Shown: positions 23,667 through 35,727 of the stretch, piece after piece
Layout of the letters: each line of letters starts with the position of its first letter
Position numbering within the stretch: the first letter of the stretch is position 1
Assembly: GCA_034769895.1 (NCBI GenBank)
Contig: CM068368.1
Coordinates: 337,551,076-337,615,075 of the forward strand
From: Magicicada septendecula
Lineage: Eukaryota; Arthropoda; Insecta; Hemiptera; Cicadidae
Direction: 5' to 3'
Length of the DNA stretch: 64,000 nt
Notes under the pieces: model-generated
The model's input: only the letters and a program-made list of their open reading frames with translations
The model's database searches: none
What the model was told of the DNA's origin: nothing
Translations under genes and position numbers: made by a program

Positions 23667-25204
23667 TCATTCATCATTTGCTAAATGCCCTTGGCCATTA
23701 TATTTGGAAATATAAAATCTCAAACCATCGAATGATCGAACTCTACTTGCTGCGACGTACAATTGACCATGTGTAAAAACTGGCTGCCTCAATAAAATTC
23801 CAATTTTTTCGAATGTTTGTCCTTGAGACTTATTTATTGTCATCGCAAATGCAGGTATAATTGGAAATTGAATTCTTTGAAAGTTAAATGGTAAAACAGT
23901 GCCGGAATATGTTAAATTTATACGTGGAATCAAAATTCTCTTATTGCGTGCGGTTCCAGTTAAAACTTCGCAATCAATAGCATTACGATGCATACACTTG
24001 ATGCGCATTCTTGTTCCATTGACTAATGCTTCCTTTGTATTTAAGTTTCTGATCAGTAAAACGATGCAATTAACTTTCAATACTAACTTATGTGGTGGCA
24101 AACCACTAATAGTCAAAGAATTCAAAAACTCTACTGGATAGTTATTGATTTCATTGTCATCATCACAAATTATTTTATCGTAGCTATGATATGTTTTCTG
24201 TTCCCCTGGTATTCGATTAAGTATATCAGTATTAATAAAAGTACAATCATCATTTTTAGGTGCTAAAATAACTGACTTCAATATGTTATCTGAGAGTATG
24301 TTTTCGGAAATATTTCCATACACCTCATTAATAATATTATTTTCATCTCCTTTTAATTGCTGAGGTATTTCAATAATATTTTCACCAAACTGAGGGAATT
24401 GTGGGGCTTCATCATTACCAATTTTTTTCAAGAATTCGACAAATTCTATTTCACTTGGTAAGGCTCTCATATTTTGAGTAAACGTTACTTTATGAAAATA
24501 AACAAATTTATGCCAACTCGTGACACAATTTTCAATTAAAGTTGCACGTGATCCATGTGGGACAACTGGTAAGATTTGCCGAAAATCACCGCACAGAAGT
24601 ATCGTTTTCCCTCCAAATGGTTTATGTTTATCATTTTCATCGCATAGATCCTGCAATAATCTATCTATGATTTTCAACACTTGCAGTGGGCACATAGAAA
24701 TTTCATCAATAATTATCAATGATGATGAATTTATGTAACGTCCATAGCTACTATTTGCAGTAATATTCGCTACAGAATTTTCCAAAATGGGTATAGGCAA
24801 TTTAAACACATTGTGTAAAGGTCTACCTCCAAGTAATAGAGTTGAAGCTATGCCACTGAACGCTGTTGCAATGCAACTAAGATTAAGCAAATTTAATTTG
24901 TCAATGATTGCTGTTTGTGTGAATGTTTTTCCACAACCTGTATGAGCGGTTAAACAAAAAACATTAGATCCAGTATCATGATGCAAAACTTCACGAATCA
25001 CACGATCAATTAGATTACGCTGTTCAATATTTGCAGTTTCATAATGCTCAGAAAACAGAAACTCTTGTTCTATTGGATCAATAGCATTTGCTTCGTCTGT
25101 TCTCTGCGAATACGTGGGAACTGGTAAACCAAGTTCTTGACATGACAAATTATGAACATTCAAAATATCTTCAATTTCTAATAGAGCTTCTTCGTTCTTA
25201 ATTT
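23667..25204 (-). pseudogene. Helitron PIF1-like helicase domain
   Basis: This is the C-terminal half of the Helitron replicase, which unwinds the donor strand during rolling-circle transposition. The 498-residue frame has a Walker A (AHTGCGKTFTQ, about residues 73-83), Walker B (LIIIDEISMC), motif III (LLCGDFRQILPV), TQNMR, motif V (AFAMTINKSQGQTFEKIG) and motif VI (YVAASRVRS). This is the full PIF1/SF1B set in order, and the domain itself looks intact. It is out of frame with the Rep part upstream at about 25205, so the one-protein architecture is broken. Confidence 0.93.
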
Positions 25205-27599
25205 CTAATTAAAGGATACTTCTTCGTTGTAATCTCTCAAAAAATCTTCACTAAGATATACTTTAAATTCATTCCATAACGCCAATGCATTGGCTGGCAC
25301 ATTTAATGCACAAATGTAACCAAATAAATTTCGCATTTGTTTTGGTGAATGTAATTCTTTTGCTTCATTTAAACATTCGCGCCATTCATTATCATTTGAA
25401 GCAATGCCGCGACCAGGCACGCTTCAACAAAAGAATTGTGTATAATTCCATTGTATGTTCCAACATCCTCAAATGATTTTGGACCACAGACATGTAATAA
25501 AAGCAATCGTAAATGGAAAAGTTCGATGTCTTTTGGTGATACTACATATATGCGTGTAATGATTTTATCACCTCCACGCCTTCTCTTCTTCCATTTTTTT
25601 CGGGAATCTTCCCACACATAATGCAAATGAATTTCAATATACTTATATTCATGCGCTGATGGATCTGATCGATTCAATTCAAAAAATGCTAATAATTTTG
25701 TTTGTCTTGCATTTTCAATTGCTTGACGTTCTTGCCCTTCTCGAAAGTAAATATTCTGTCTACACGGTAAATGAATGTCAAGTCTAACGATGACATGTGA
25801 TTGAAAATGCATTGGTAATTCATAGATGCGCCATACAGCTTCAGTTGATCCGACATAACGGCCATTTAAAAAATTTTTAACTTCATCAATTTGTATTTCT
25901 TGACCTGGTTCATTTCTCTCTGAACCTAATTCAACAGATGCACGTTCATAGTCTTTATACACGTATTTAACACTTTTAACTGTAGTGCATACTTCAACAT
26001 TTATATGGCAATTAAATTTGGCAAGTAAATACGGATTGTATGGTACAACATAACGATTGTCGAGGCAACTACCGCGAACTTCAGCATTAATACCATTATC
26101 ACGCCTTCTGTATAATGGATATCCATTTAATGATTCACATGTAAATTCATTAAATCGTTTTGAATAATCTTTTGTGCATTTTCCATCTCTCATACATACA
26201 GAATTTGGATTAAGTACACCGCATGGACCATGCATCATGTGTTTTACAACATATTCATGTAATGTAAGATGTGTTTGAATGTTAGGAATCTCCGCAGATA
26301 CAACTTTATCAATATCGGTAGCGTTAACAATTTTATCTTGCTCATTTAAAGAGAGTAAAATGTGAGCATGAGGCAATCCTCTCTTTTGAAACTCAATTGT
26401 ATAAATGAGTGCTTCAACTTTACCGAAGATTTTTTTTAGTGTAAGGCCCTCAATTAATGCTTTCAGTTTGGACTTGAATACACGCACAACAATATCAGGT
26501 CGAAAATTAACTGACTCACCTACACCAATATTGCTAACTATTTCAGGCCAACTAGGATTGCAAGTCATTGTAATAACAAAGAAGGCTTTCTGAAATGTTG
26601 TACAATTGACATTGCATCTAAATAATTCTGATACATATTTCTTGGAGATCCATTGAATGAAGATGGTAAAATTACTCTACGGCCAACATTATTGGCATTG
26701 GGGTTCAATTCTAAATAATCTGTTAAATTGTTGTAAACTTCAGACCTAAGACTTGTTTGATTTTGTCGAATGAAATGTAACCTTGTGCCCTCTATTCTCA
26801 CATACATATCAACTATCCACTGCAGAAATAATTTTTGTGAATGGTGCAACATGCTAAAATCTTCTGTAATTGCAAGTCGATAGGCTGCATACTGAAGCAT
26901 GGTTAATTTATTTCTGGGCGCTCTTGAATTAGTTGTAGTTGGTACATTATGAGAAATATTAATATGCCACCCAGTATCACCATTTGGAAAAAGTAATAGA
27001 TACGCTAAAGGGTCCAATGATGAATCCAAAACAGATATTTTTAATGGTACCATTAACTTTTGAAAACGAAACCATATTTCGTTCAAAGGGTGGCTCACCA
27101 TCAACTGTACTAAATATTACTGCTACATCAGTTTGAACTGGATCATTATAACGGCGTAAATCTAAATCACGATTTACTTTAATGAGCATACAAATTTCTT
27201 TATTTTGATTTTCAACTCTCTGACAATGATCTTTCATTGCAATGAATGACCGAACGAAAGGATTAATGCGTTCCAATTCAAGAGAGATTTCGCGCATTAT
27301 ATTGTTATTGCATGTTTGATATAGTGTTCACGTAATCTATAATTGACAGCAGTGTCAACATCATAAAAATATAATTGCGCATAACATGGTGAGCGACCAT
27401 ATCCAGCAGTCATTGGACCTGATCTGTGATAAAAAACATCATGTATTTTAAAATGATACACTCCACACGTAACTTTATCCGAAATTTTAGCTTCTGAGCT
27501 AACCATAGCAAATGATGAATTGTATTTACGAATGTTTTCAAAATAATTTTTTGACTTTCTTTTTATTGAAGGTTCATTTGAAGTAAGTCCATCATACAA
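25205..27599 (-). pseudogene. Helitron Rep (HUH endonuclease) region, frameshifted
   Basis: Several frames together make up the Helitron N-terminal and Rep domains. 26565-27104 has YLLLFPNGDTGWH and the LTMLQYAAYRLA block. 25369-26568 begins MTCNPSWPEI and has the HUH motif in KRGLPHAHILL (residues 67-69). 25205-25420 holds the linker before the helicase. The catalytic Tyr region reads VKSVKYVYKDYERA (residues 197-210). Rep nicks and joins single-stranded ends using the HUH metal site and tyrosines. Adjacent frames differ, so at least four indels have accumulated. The tyrosine block looks shorter than the usual KYLxKYVxKG arrangement. Confidence 0.85.
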
Positions 27600-27693
27600 T
27601 GATTTAAAGTATTCATTTTGACTTAAGGCCGGTAATATTGCTTTACCCTTATGACAACATCAAGTGAATGCAGTCCTTTCACCTAAAGTGACC

Positions 27694-28038
27694 TCAGATT
27701 CGAAATGTTTTGCATTGTAAATGCATTAATCCACAATCAAAAGTATTAAAATTTCTTGGAATGACATTCAGTGCGCATTTAAATGTATCCCTCAAAATAA
27801 TTTTATCATTTTGTGTACTATTTACACTATTTAAATGTGCATTTGGTCTATTATCATTTTGACTTTCACGCGAATATATATTCCTTCTTCTTTGTCTCTC
27901 ACTCCGACCCGTCAATGTTATACTATTTACACTATTTAAATTTGCATTTGGTCTATTATCATTTTGACTCTTACGCGAATATATATTCCTTCTTCTTTGT
28001 CTCTCACTCCTACCCATCAATGTTCTATGTCGAGGCAT
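27694..28038 (-). pseudogene. Helitron replicase N-terminus with internal duplication
   Basis: This 114-codon frame starts at the first ATG of the Helitron gene. It contains a tandem duplication of about 38 residues (GRSERQRRRNIYSRKSQND and GRSERQRRRNIYSRESQND). It ends in CGLMHLQC, which matches the start of the zinc-finger-like segment at the N-terminus of Helitron replicases. The frame is lost before the Cys-rich segment is complete, and the sequence resumes in a different frame at 27599. Confidence 0.75.
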
Positions 28039-28344
28039 AATGGAAGTAGGTGCGAATATCTAAATGTAAAAAAATACATGTAATGAAATTATTGAAACTA
28101 AGATTAGACAGGGTTTAATTTAAAAATAATAAAATGTACTAACTTTTTTGAAACCACCAATAATAATTAGCCGAGAGTAAGTCAATTCAAATTACTGCTA
28201 CAAAATTTTCCTTTTGCAACAGGTGTATATTAAGCAAGCTGTATTTCACTTTCAACTGCACATTAATATATAAAACACAGATATCTAATATACAAAATAT
28301 AAAATAAACGCTTTTTTGCCTTGACATACACTCCACAGACTATT

Positions 28345-28357
28345 GTTGCCTGGCAAC
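28345..28357. promoter_or_regulatory. Perfect X-box (RFX-type site) in Helitron 5' region
   Basis: GTTGCCTGGCAAC fits the RFX consensus GTNRCC N0-3 RGYAAC exactly and sits in a longer palindrome, 28343-28359. It lies about 300 bp upstream of the Rep start, where a promoter is expected. Function is not shown. Confidence 0.5.
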
Positions 28358-28598
28358 AAAATTATTTTATTTTTAACAATTACCATTGTTTGAAAAAGTT
28401 TAAATGAATTTTCAAGTGCAAATGAATGTTTTATTTTATTTAATTTAATGTATTTGTAACACATATTATATATAAATTTTAGCTTTCTGCACTACTTCTC
28501 CATATAAACTTTAACTATGCCAAATCTCACACTCCTCCGTGCGCGCAATATGCATAAAAGGGGTACAAAGTTTTCTCTTCACGTATTAATATATAAGA

Positions 28599-29072
28599 TT
28601 TTTGTTTGTAAATGAGTTGCTATTATTATTTAAAATTTGAGTCAAAGTCAGACACACTGAAATAAAAAGTGTTTAGATAATTTGTTTAACATGTCTGTTT
28701 AGCTAGTAAGATTATATGGTTGTTTATTTTTATATGTTATGAACAGCATAGAAGGTTATATTGTATTTTTGTAAACTTATAAAAGAGAATATTTTATTTT
28801 TATTTTTATAATTCGAAATTTTAATATTTGCATATTTTCTATTAATATTAATAAATCATAGAATGATTATTTTGAAACGGGTTTAATTAATTATTTCATG
28901 TCATCAACATCTCACTCCTCCTTGGAAATTATTTTTTTATTGTGCAACTACATATACTTGACGCAACGAGAATAAAAAATCCTGCGACCTGGCCGGTGTG
29001 ATACACTTCATAGTTGCGTTGAGTACATGGTATTGTATTCGTGTAATTTTTTATAATACTTGTAACGTTGCA

Positions 29073-29110
<38 letters not shown>
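28599..29110. other. Spacer with (AT)n run
   Basis: AT-rich host DNA between the Helitron and element B. It ends in an (AT)n run at about 29074-29110, which is the insertion target of element B. No gene seen. Confidence 0.7.
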
Positions 29111-29114
<4 letters not shown>

Positions 29115-32100
29115 ACAACACAAATAAGCCACCCCAATACCAGGGATATAAAAAAGATGATTTTGAATATAAAATAATAATTAATATAAAATAAAATGTT
29201 TAATATAAAGAAAATAAAAAAGACAATGACACGACAAACGACGACTTGACCTAACCCAAGTGATTGACCCAACAAGAGAAAACAAAAGAAGAAGGGAACA
29301 ACAAAAAACAAACAAGAATAAAACCAAATGAAAAAGAAGGTGATTAACCAAACCAAATGAAGAAGGGAAAAAACCGAAACCAAGCAAAATGAAACCAATT
29401 GAAGGAATTGAATGATTCCACGCCACTGATTAAAATGAACCCAAAGGAGAAGATGGAAAAACAAGATATAAAGGAAGTACACTAAAAATGAAGAAGGGGG
29501 AAAATGAAAAAGACAAAAACCTAAGATAAAGGGAAATAAATAAAAAGGAACCCCAATAATAAGACACAAACAAGTAATAATGAAGAAAAGCAGGAGAAAC
29601 AATATACTCAATGTAAGGTTGAAAAAGAAACCAATAAATAACTTAAGTAATTATTTTAATCCATTATTATTATCAATTAATGGATAATAAAGTAAATGAC
29701 AATTGAAAGAAACCCAATTAAAGAATGTTAAATATAAAAGCAAACTAACCCACATATTAGAGTTAGAAGTAATGTTAAAATCAATAGAGACATAAAATTG
29801 TTAATATTGTTAATGATATTTGTGATGAAAGAGATAGTACGGTAGTGAGAAAGTAATAATAGGGATGACCCATTTAGAAACACTTAAAACCAAAAACATT
29901 TTAGAAGTGCAAAAGTGGAAGTGAAAATCCCAAAATGAAGTGATAAAGAGGAAACAATAAATAATTTAAAAGTGAAGGTGATGATTAAATGAGAATCATG
30001 TATAACAAAGAATGTTTGTATAGTGAAAAATAGTGAAGGATAAAAGCATAAACACATAGCAAATCAATAAGAAACACTGAAAGTTTAACAGTGAAAAATA
30101 TTAGTAAATAAGAAAGTTGTTAAGAATAAGATTAAGTGTAAACAGTTAATTAATGTATAATGAACACTGAAAAGTGATGAAGACAGTATTAATTAAGAAA
30201 GAACATTATTGTTAAGTTTCATTGAATGCAGTTATAATTAAAAGGGAGAATCCCATGAAAGAGAAAATAGATAGTGTTAGCATGGAGTGAAAGTAAAGAG
30301 TATTTAAAAAGTTAAGAAGTTAAAACAAATCAATAAACACCCCGTGTTACAAGGGATCATTATTAAAGTAAGTTCAAAAAATGTGAGGTTGATTATCACC
30401 AAAAAAATAATATAAAATGAAATGAACTGTAAACCAATGTTAACAAATAATTATTATATAATTATTTAAGCAAGTTTAGGAATAGGATATGGCTGGAAGA
30501 ATTATACAGACCAATAGACCTAGATGTTGTATTTTTATGTGAACAAAAGTAGTAAATATTAGCCACATTGTTTTATTGGCAAATTAAATAAATAAGAAAT
30601 GTAAACGAGAAAACCAGATAGTAAATGATTAGCAATTCATGGTGTATAAAATAATAGTAACATAATAATAACAGTACAACAGAACTAAAACACATCAATA
30701 CATAAAACAACCAATTATAATAACAAAGCTAAACTCATTATGCAGAAAAAAGACATAATTTGTACGAAATAAGTAAATACAAATAATGGCTACTTAGGCG
30801 TAGGAAAATGCCTAACTGTGAAGAACAAACAACTACAAATTGTAATAAGTTAACAAAGAAATTAGCAAATCCGAGTCGAATAACTCACCAAGGATAAATT
30901 GTAAATCATTTTTAAGACAAAATATTATAATAAGTATTTGAATTCAAAAAGAAATGTAATTAACAAGTATTAAAATAATTATAAAATCATAAAACCTAAA
31001 ATAACCCAAACTTGTGGGGTATCAAATTAATCTATGAAAGGAAATACAAATAACAGTGATAATAGTTAATACTTAGGAGGGAAGATAGAGGAATAAGAGC
31101 AATCAGAAGATATACAAGGATTTTGAAAAGAATTCAAATTTTGATAACAATGGATTCTGTCAATCTAAGCCAATAAAATTTCATTGGTAACCATAGCAAC
31201 TGCCGTTAGGGACGGAATTACGGTTGAATATCGTTACTCGTAAAGCGTCACTCTGGCAGAACAGAAGCCGAATATTGAACGACCAATTTTTAATCAAAGA
31301 GTGTAAAAATAGTAAGCAAAATTCAAAAACGATGATCGAATAAGAAGCAGACGAACAACTGAGACTGTCAACTGATGCCCAGGACCATATTACCAGGAAT
31401 TAATTAAAAATATGACCACATCTAATATGAAAAGGACGCCAGATCTATTTAAGTCCCAAGATTGATAAAAACAGAAAACGATTGCAGCCCAATCCTCTTC
31501 CAACTCAATGATTGATAACACCAAGTCATCTGATGCGTTAAGTATCTTGATTACCCTATTTACAAAAAATAAACTCACTTTAAATATTACTAAAGGTAAT
31601 TGGAACTCTCACTGTCAACCGAATATTCTCTTTCAAAGATTAATTAAGAAAAAATAACACACTGAAAATTTGTTAACATAACACATAACCTGTTGTGTGA
31701 ATACGAACTTTATAAACACATTTAACGACACTACAGAACAGATTATAACCACACACCTTATTATTTAAGTACACTTAAAGGAAGGTAATGTACTTTTTAT
31801 TGTAATCATAGGAATTCTTTGCCTTGTAATCAAAAGAATCCCGATTTCGAACGAGTATATTGTAATTTAACTAAAACTGCAGCCATGCTGGAGTAAATAC
31901 CTCGTTTCGGACTCGATTTCGTCAGCCTGAGAGAAAGTGTTTCATGTAAAAAGTCGGTGCAAAATTATTAACCAACCAGAATAATATTAATTGTCAAACT
32001 GAAAATTTACTTATTGACCATTAAAATAACTAGTACAGGGAGTAACCGTTGTTATTATTTCATAGGGAGTGTATTGTATTACTTGTGTTTGTTAACGAAA

Positions 32101-32446
32101 GCTGGATTTGACACTAGCGCTCGCGTAGTAATTCGAACAACTACCTACCCGATTCAGGAGGCTGAACGAGCGGGAATTATTTGAACGCCCCGGCCGTCAT
32201 CGCTGAGAACACCCTATTAATAAGTTTAATTGTTTTAATAAACAATTTGGCGCCACCCGGGATTCACACACCCCTATTTAAAAACAGGTGTGGTTACTGC
32301 TGTGTTGTACTGGTAATTATAACATCGCTACGGACATCGTTAGCGCAAGAATAGATGTAACGACCCCAGTGCGAGACGAACGCACTACACAAATACAAAA
32401 CTTGTACACATTTTTCAGAAGACGACAACCACGTTTTCCCGTTACA
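29111..32446 (+). repeat. Element B 5' LTR
   Basis: It starts TGTTACAACACAAATAAG and ends ...CCGTTACA, followed after three bases by a PBS-like TGGCGACCAACC. An internal PBS-like unit, TTGGCGCCACCCGGGATT, lies at 32248-32265. A promoter-like group at 31170-31200 has CCAAT, inverted CCAAT and an X-box. A 186-codon minus-strand frame at 29051-29611 is a by-product of A-rich sequence. Confidence 0.9.
31187..31200 (+). promoter_or_regulatory. X-box next to inverted CCAAT pair in element B LTR
   Basis: GTAACCATAGCAAC is an exact match to GTNRCC N0-3 RGYAAC. Directly upstream, CCAAT at 31170-31174 and ATTGG at 31183-31187 form an inverted pair. The same cluster occurs in the 3' LTR, with the X-box at 37804-37817. 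Confidence 0.45.
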
Positions 32447-32449
32447 GAT

Positions 32450-32467
32450 TGGCGACCAACCGGTGAG
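32450..32467 (+). promoter_or_regulatory. Primer-binding-site-like sequence of element B
   Basis: TGGCGACCAACCGGTGAG begins three bases after the LTR end (GTTACA, GAT). It resembles Lys-type PBS sequences (TGGCGCCCAACGTGGGGC) in layout, but the tRNA is not identified. Confidence 0.6.
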
Positions 32468-32508
32468 GCTTAAAAAGAAGACTAGCGGCGATTATGAGGT
32501 GACATTGC

Positions 32509-34685
32509 ATGGTTACAAGATACCAAACAAGGAAAGGAACGGAAGATACCGACCAAGAAAAGATGGAAGAAATTGAAGAAATGATCGGGGAATTGTTCGA
32601 AGAGGATCCCCAAGAGGACCAACCAGAAAATCCAACACTACCTGAACCGGAAGTAGAAGTAACGGTCGGAGACCAACGAGGCAAACCGACCCAATCAATG
32701 GAGAACATGATGAGGATGATCACGGAACAATTGAACAAGAACCAGGAGAAAACTGATGAAAATTTTAAGAAACAAAAGGAAGAAGCAAAAGAAGACAGGG
32801 AATTCTTCAGACAAAATAGTGAAGAGTTAAAGAAACAAATCAAGGAGGACATAGAGCTTCTAAATAGTAAGATGGAGAGAAACCATGAAGCTTTGAAGAG
32901 AAGCCAAGAGATGTTAGAAAAGAAGAGTGAAGAGTTGAAGAGGCAGATCAAGAAAGATCTTGAGATATTAAACAACAAGATCGAGAACAATAATGAGACA
33001 CTTGAACGACAATTGAAGGAAGACAGCGAGAAGACGAAGGGAGAATTGAGGTAAAAGTTGGTGGAACGCCAAGAGGAGATAAAACAGACTATAACCAAGA
33101 CAAACGAAACTGTAATACATATCCGGGAAGAGTTAACTAACAAAATAAATCACGTCGAGAAGGAAGGAAAAATTAGAGTTCAAGAACTGCAACAAATCGC
33201 CACCGAAGAGTGCATAAAAAATAAACATGAGGTGCTCCAGAAGCTGGAGGAGAGGCACAAGGAAATCCAAACTAATGTCGGTGAACGCGTCGAAAGAGTG
33301 TACATCACTATCAATAAGATCGACGGACAAATTCAAGAAAATAAAGAGAAGATAATAGGAATCAGTCAGAGGGAAAAACAGATGCAGGTGGAACTAGACG
33401 CTTTGAGGGAGAAGCCTTGTAATAACACTCATATTATTACCAGTGAAAATAGAGAGGTGATAAACTTTAGGAGTTACAGAAGAAACCCAATAGAATTCCT
33501 GAAGAGAGTGGAGGAACTCATAGAGAAGAACCGGGAAACCAGATGGACGACAGTGAGAAGCCTCATCGACGAGATGTTTAAGGACACAAATGACAATTGG
33601 TGGACAGCCACTCGACCAGAAATCAGCTATACACTGGAATTCAAAGCCTTATTCCGCGAAAAATACTGGTCCGAATCTACTCAAAATGTAGTGAGGAATG
33701 ATATTAGTAATGGAAGATATGAGCCGCAGGCAGGACATACACTAACCTCGTATTTCTTAGGAAAGGTATGCCTAGCTAGAAATCTCGAGCCAAAAATACC
33801 AGAAGAATCCCTAGTAATACAACTAGGTTATCATTATGAGGACACGATCCAGAGGGCCAGGAGACAAGGACAAATTAAAACAATACAGGGAATGGCCAAT
33901 TTATTAGAAGACCACGAAAACGATAGGCAGTATCGACGTAATCGAATGGTCAATTTGAAATATAACCGGGGGAGGAAAACCAAAACCCACCAAATTACAA
34001 TCCATCCTATAACAAACCCCAGTACAACGACCCGAGTAACCAAAACCGGAATGATAATAACTATCAATATAGGGGTAACCGCCCAAATTATAATCCGGGC
34101 AATCCACCGTTCAACGGAACCAATCAGAACAATAACAATTACAGGGGCAATGGACCAAACCAGCGTCCAAACAACTACCCCAACAATAATAACTATTATG
34201 GGAATAATAACAACCCAAATCACGAAAATAATAATATAAGAGGAAACGGAAATAACCGTAATAATAACAATCAGCCAAGGGTACACTTTATACGAGGGAA
34301 CACTCGAAATAATCAAGGGAGGCGTTACCCAAGACCACCATCAAATGAACAAAACAATAATAACGATCAGAGTGATAACCAAAACCCCAGGGAAGAGAAT
34401 GCGGAAAATGTACAACAGGTGAACAGTGTTGTAGGAGTGAGATCCGGAAGCGGTAACCAGTGAAGGGACGCACCATCCGGAAGTAACCAACCAGAAGAAG
34501 AAAATTATGACTGGATACCTTTCAGCAGTAATCCAACGGAGAATTTCCGAATAGCGTATAATAAACGCAACCCACCAGAACTTTGGATTCCATCAAGAAG
34601 TAATGGAAACCAATCAAACACACCTCAGGGAGGAAGACAAGTCATTGATGAAGAAGAAGAAACGGCCGACCGATGGAACGCATAA
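32509..34685 (+). pseudogene. gag: Element B gag, broken by stops and a frameshift
   Basis: The gene starts at the ATG at 32509, after a leader of about 60 bp. The first 181 codons are Glu/Lys-rich coiled coil, with MERNHEALKRS-type heptads. The frame is cut by TAA at 33052-33054 and continues in the same frame. The capsid-like part has SENREVINFRSYRR, FREKYWSESTQN and TSYFLGKVCLARNLEP, matching element A gag. Around 33970-33985 an indel in a G/A-rich run moves the Asn-rich nucleocapsid part into another frame, up to QPRVHFIR near 34270. A TGA at 34461-34463 is followed by another open stretch in the same frame, ending at 34683-34685. No zinc knuckle is seen. The role of Gag is particle assembly and RNA packaging; this copy could not make the full protein. 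Confidence 0.88.
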
Positions 34686-35711
34686 TAAACCATAATAGGG
34701 GAAATAAAGATGCCAAAATTAAAAAATTATGTGAGCACAACTTACAACAATATTTCGATGACTTATGAGGCCTAATATAAAAAATTAAAAGAAGGAATAA
34801 GTTACAAAAATTCCTATAAAAAAGTAAGAACCACAAACTTACGATAATATTTAAATAAAAAGTACTAAGAAAGGAATAAGTTACAAAAATTCCTATAAAG
34901 TAAGAAAAACGAACTTACAAAAATTATTAAGTATAATATTTAAAATAAAATAAAATAAAATAAAATAAAATAAAATCAAGCAAAAACTGCTAAGATAAAT
35001 ACCTGATATTATAATGAATTCAATGTATTAAAAAAAAAAAAATGGACTGGTACGAGGAAAAAAGAGAAGTTATGTATAAAACAAATATACAAAAAATGGC
35101 TAAAGCAAACTATTTGCTAAACAACCAAGAAAAAGAAAAAAGATGTCTAAGAGTATTAAAATGATCACAAGAAGAATAGAAAAACAAACTAATGAAAAGT
35201 TAGATATGATGAAATTAACATATGAATAAATAAAAAACAATTAACTGTATGAGTAGATGACAGTATATAGTAAAGGTACAGCGGAAGGGAAGGAAGAATG
35301 AGTAAAAGGCCAAAGTGATCTAAAAACAAACCACAAGGTGAACAATCCCAAAATATATTATTATTATTAATTTAAGTCACAAGTTGACAAAAAAGGTATT
35401 TAAGATTGACTGTTGAATAAGTCCAGCAATCAAAATAAACTGAACAGAGATGATGTTCCTCTGGTCTCAGAAAAAATGAGTAGTAATGGAAGAAACCAGC
35501 TACTAAAAAGTTAGGGAAAAAATTATATAAAAGGGAGAACACACTAATGGAAATAAATAAAAACAGATCCAAATCAAATGGAATGAATCAAGTAAGGAGA
35601 GAAATAAGAATGAAGAAACAAACAAGAAAGAAAAGGAAAAAGATTATATATACGCGTAACTGATAATTTCATAAAAAACTATGCTAAGTGTTTTATCAAA
35701 ATGATCAATTT
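34686..35711 (+). other. Element B 3' non-coding region
   Basis: A-rich sequence with no gene. It contains a repeat of about 79 bp (AAGGAATAAGTTACAAAAAT at 34792 and again at 34871) and an AAAAT run near 34945-34975. The GGTACGAGGA box at 35049-35058 is shared with element A. It sits where pol would end in an intact relative. Confidence 0.7.
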
Positions 35712-35727
35712 TGAAGGAGAGGCATTA
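35712..35727 (+). promoter_or_regulatory. Polypurine tract of element B
   Basis: TGAAGGAGAGGCATTA abuts the 3' LTR start TGTTACAAC. It matches element A in having a purine core followed by GCATT. Confidence 0.75.

Larger units (their letters stand above)
22802..28598 (-). mobile_element. Helitron with both termini, 5.8 kb
   Basis: On the minus strand the element starts TCTTATATATTAATACG at 28598 and ends GGGCGACCACTAG at 22802. These match the Helitron rules: 5' TC, 3' CTRR (here CTAG), insertion between A and T. The host bases are A at 22801 and T at 28599 on the plus strand. A 15-nt hairpin sits about 16 bases from the 3' end. Between the ends lies a Rep plus PIF1-type helicase gene broken into about seven frames. 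The element is an autonomous-type Helitron that has begun to decay. Confidence 0.9.

Noticed and set aside
29051..29611. 186-codon hydrophobic frame resembling a membrane protein, repeated at 35725-36228
   Set aside because: It lies in the A-rich start of the element B LTR on the non-coding strand; Phe/Leu richness follows from composition, and the duplicate is just the other LTR.
33834..34316. 160-codon Ile/Val-rich minus-strand frame resembling membrane segments
   Set aside because: Antisense of the Asn-rich gag tail of element B; the hydrophobicity comes from reading AAT/ATT codons in reverse.
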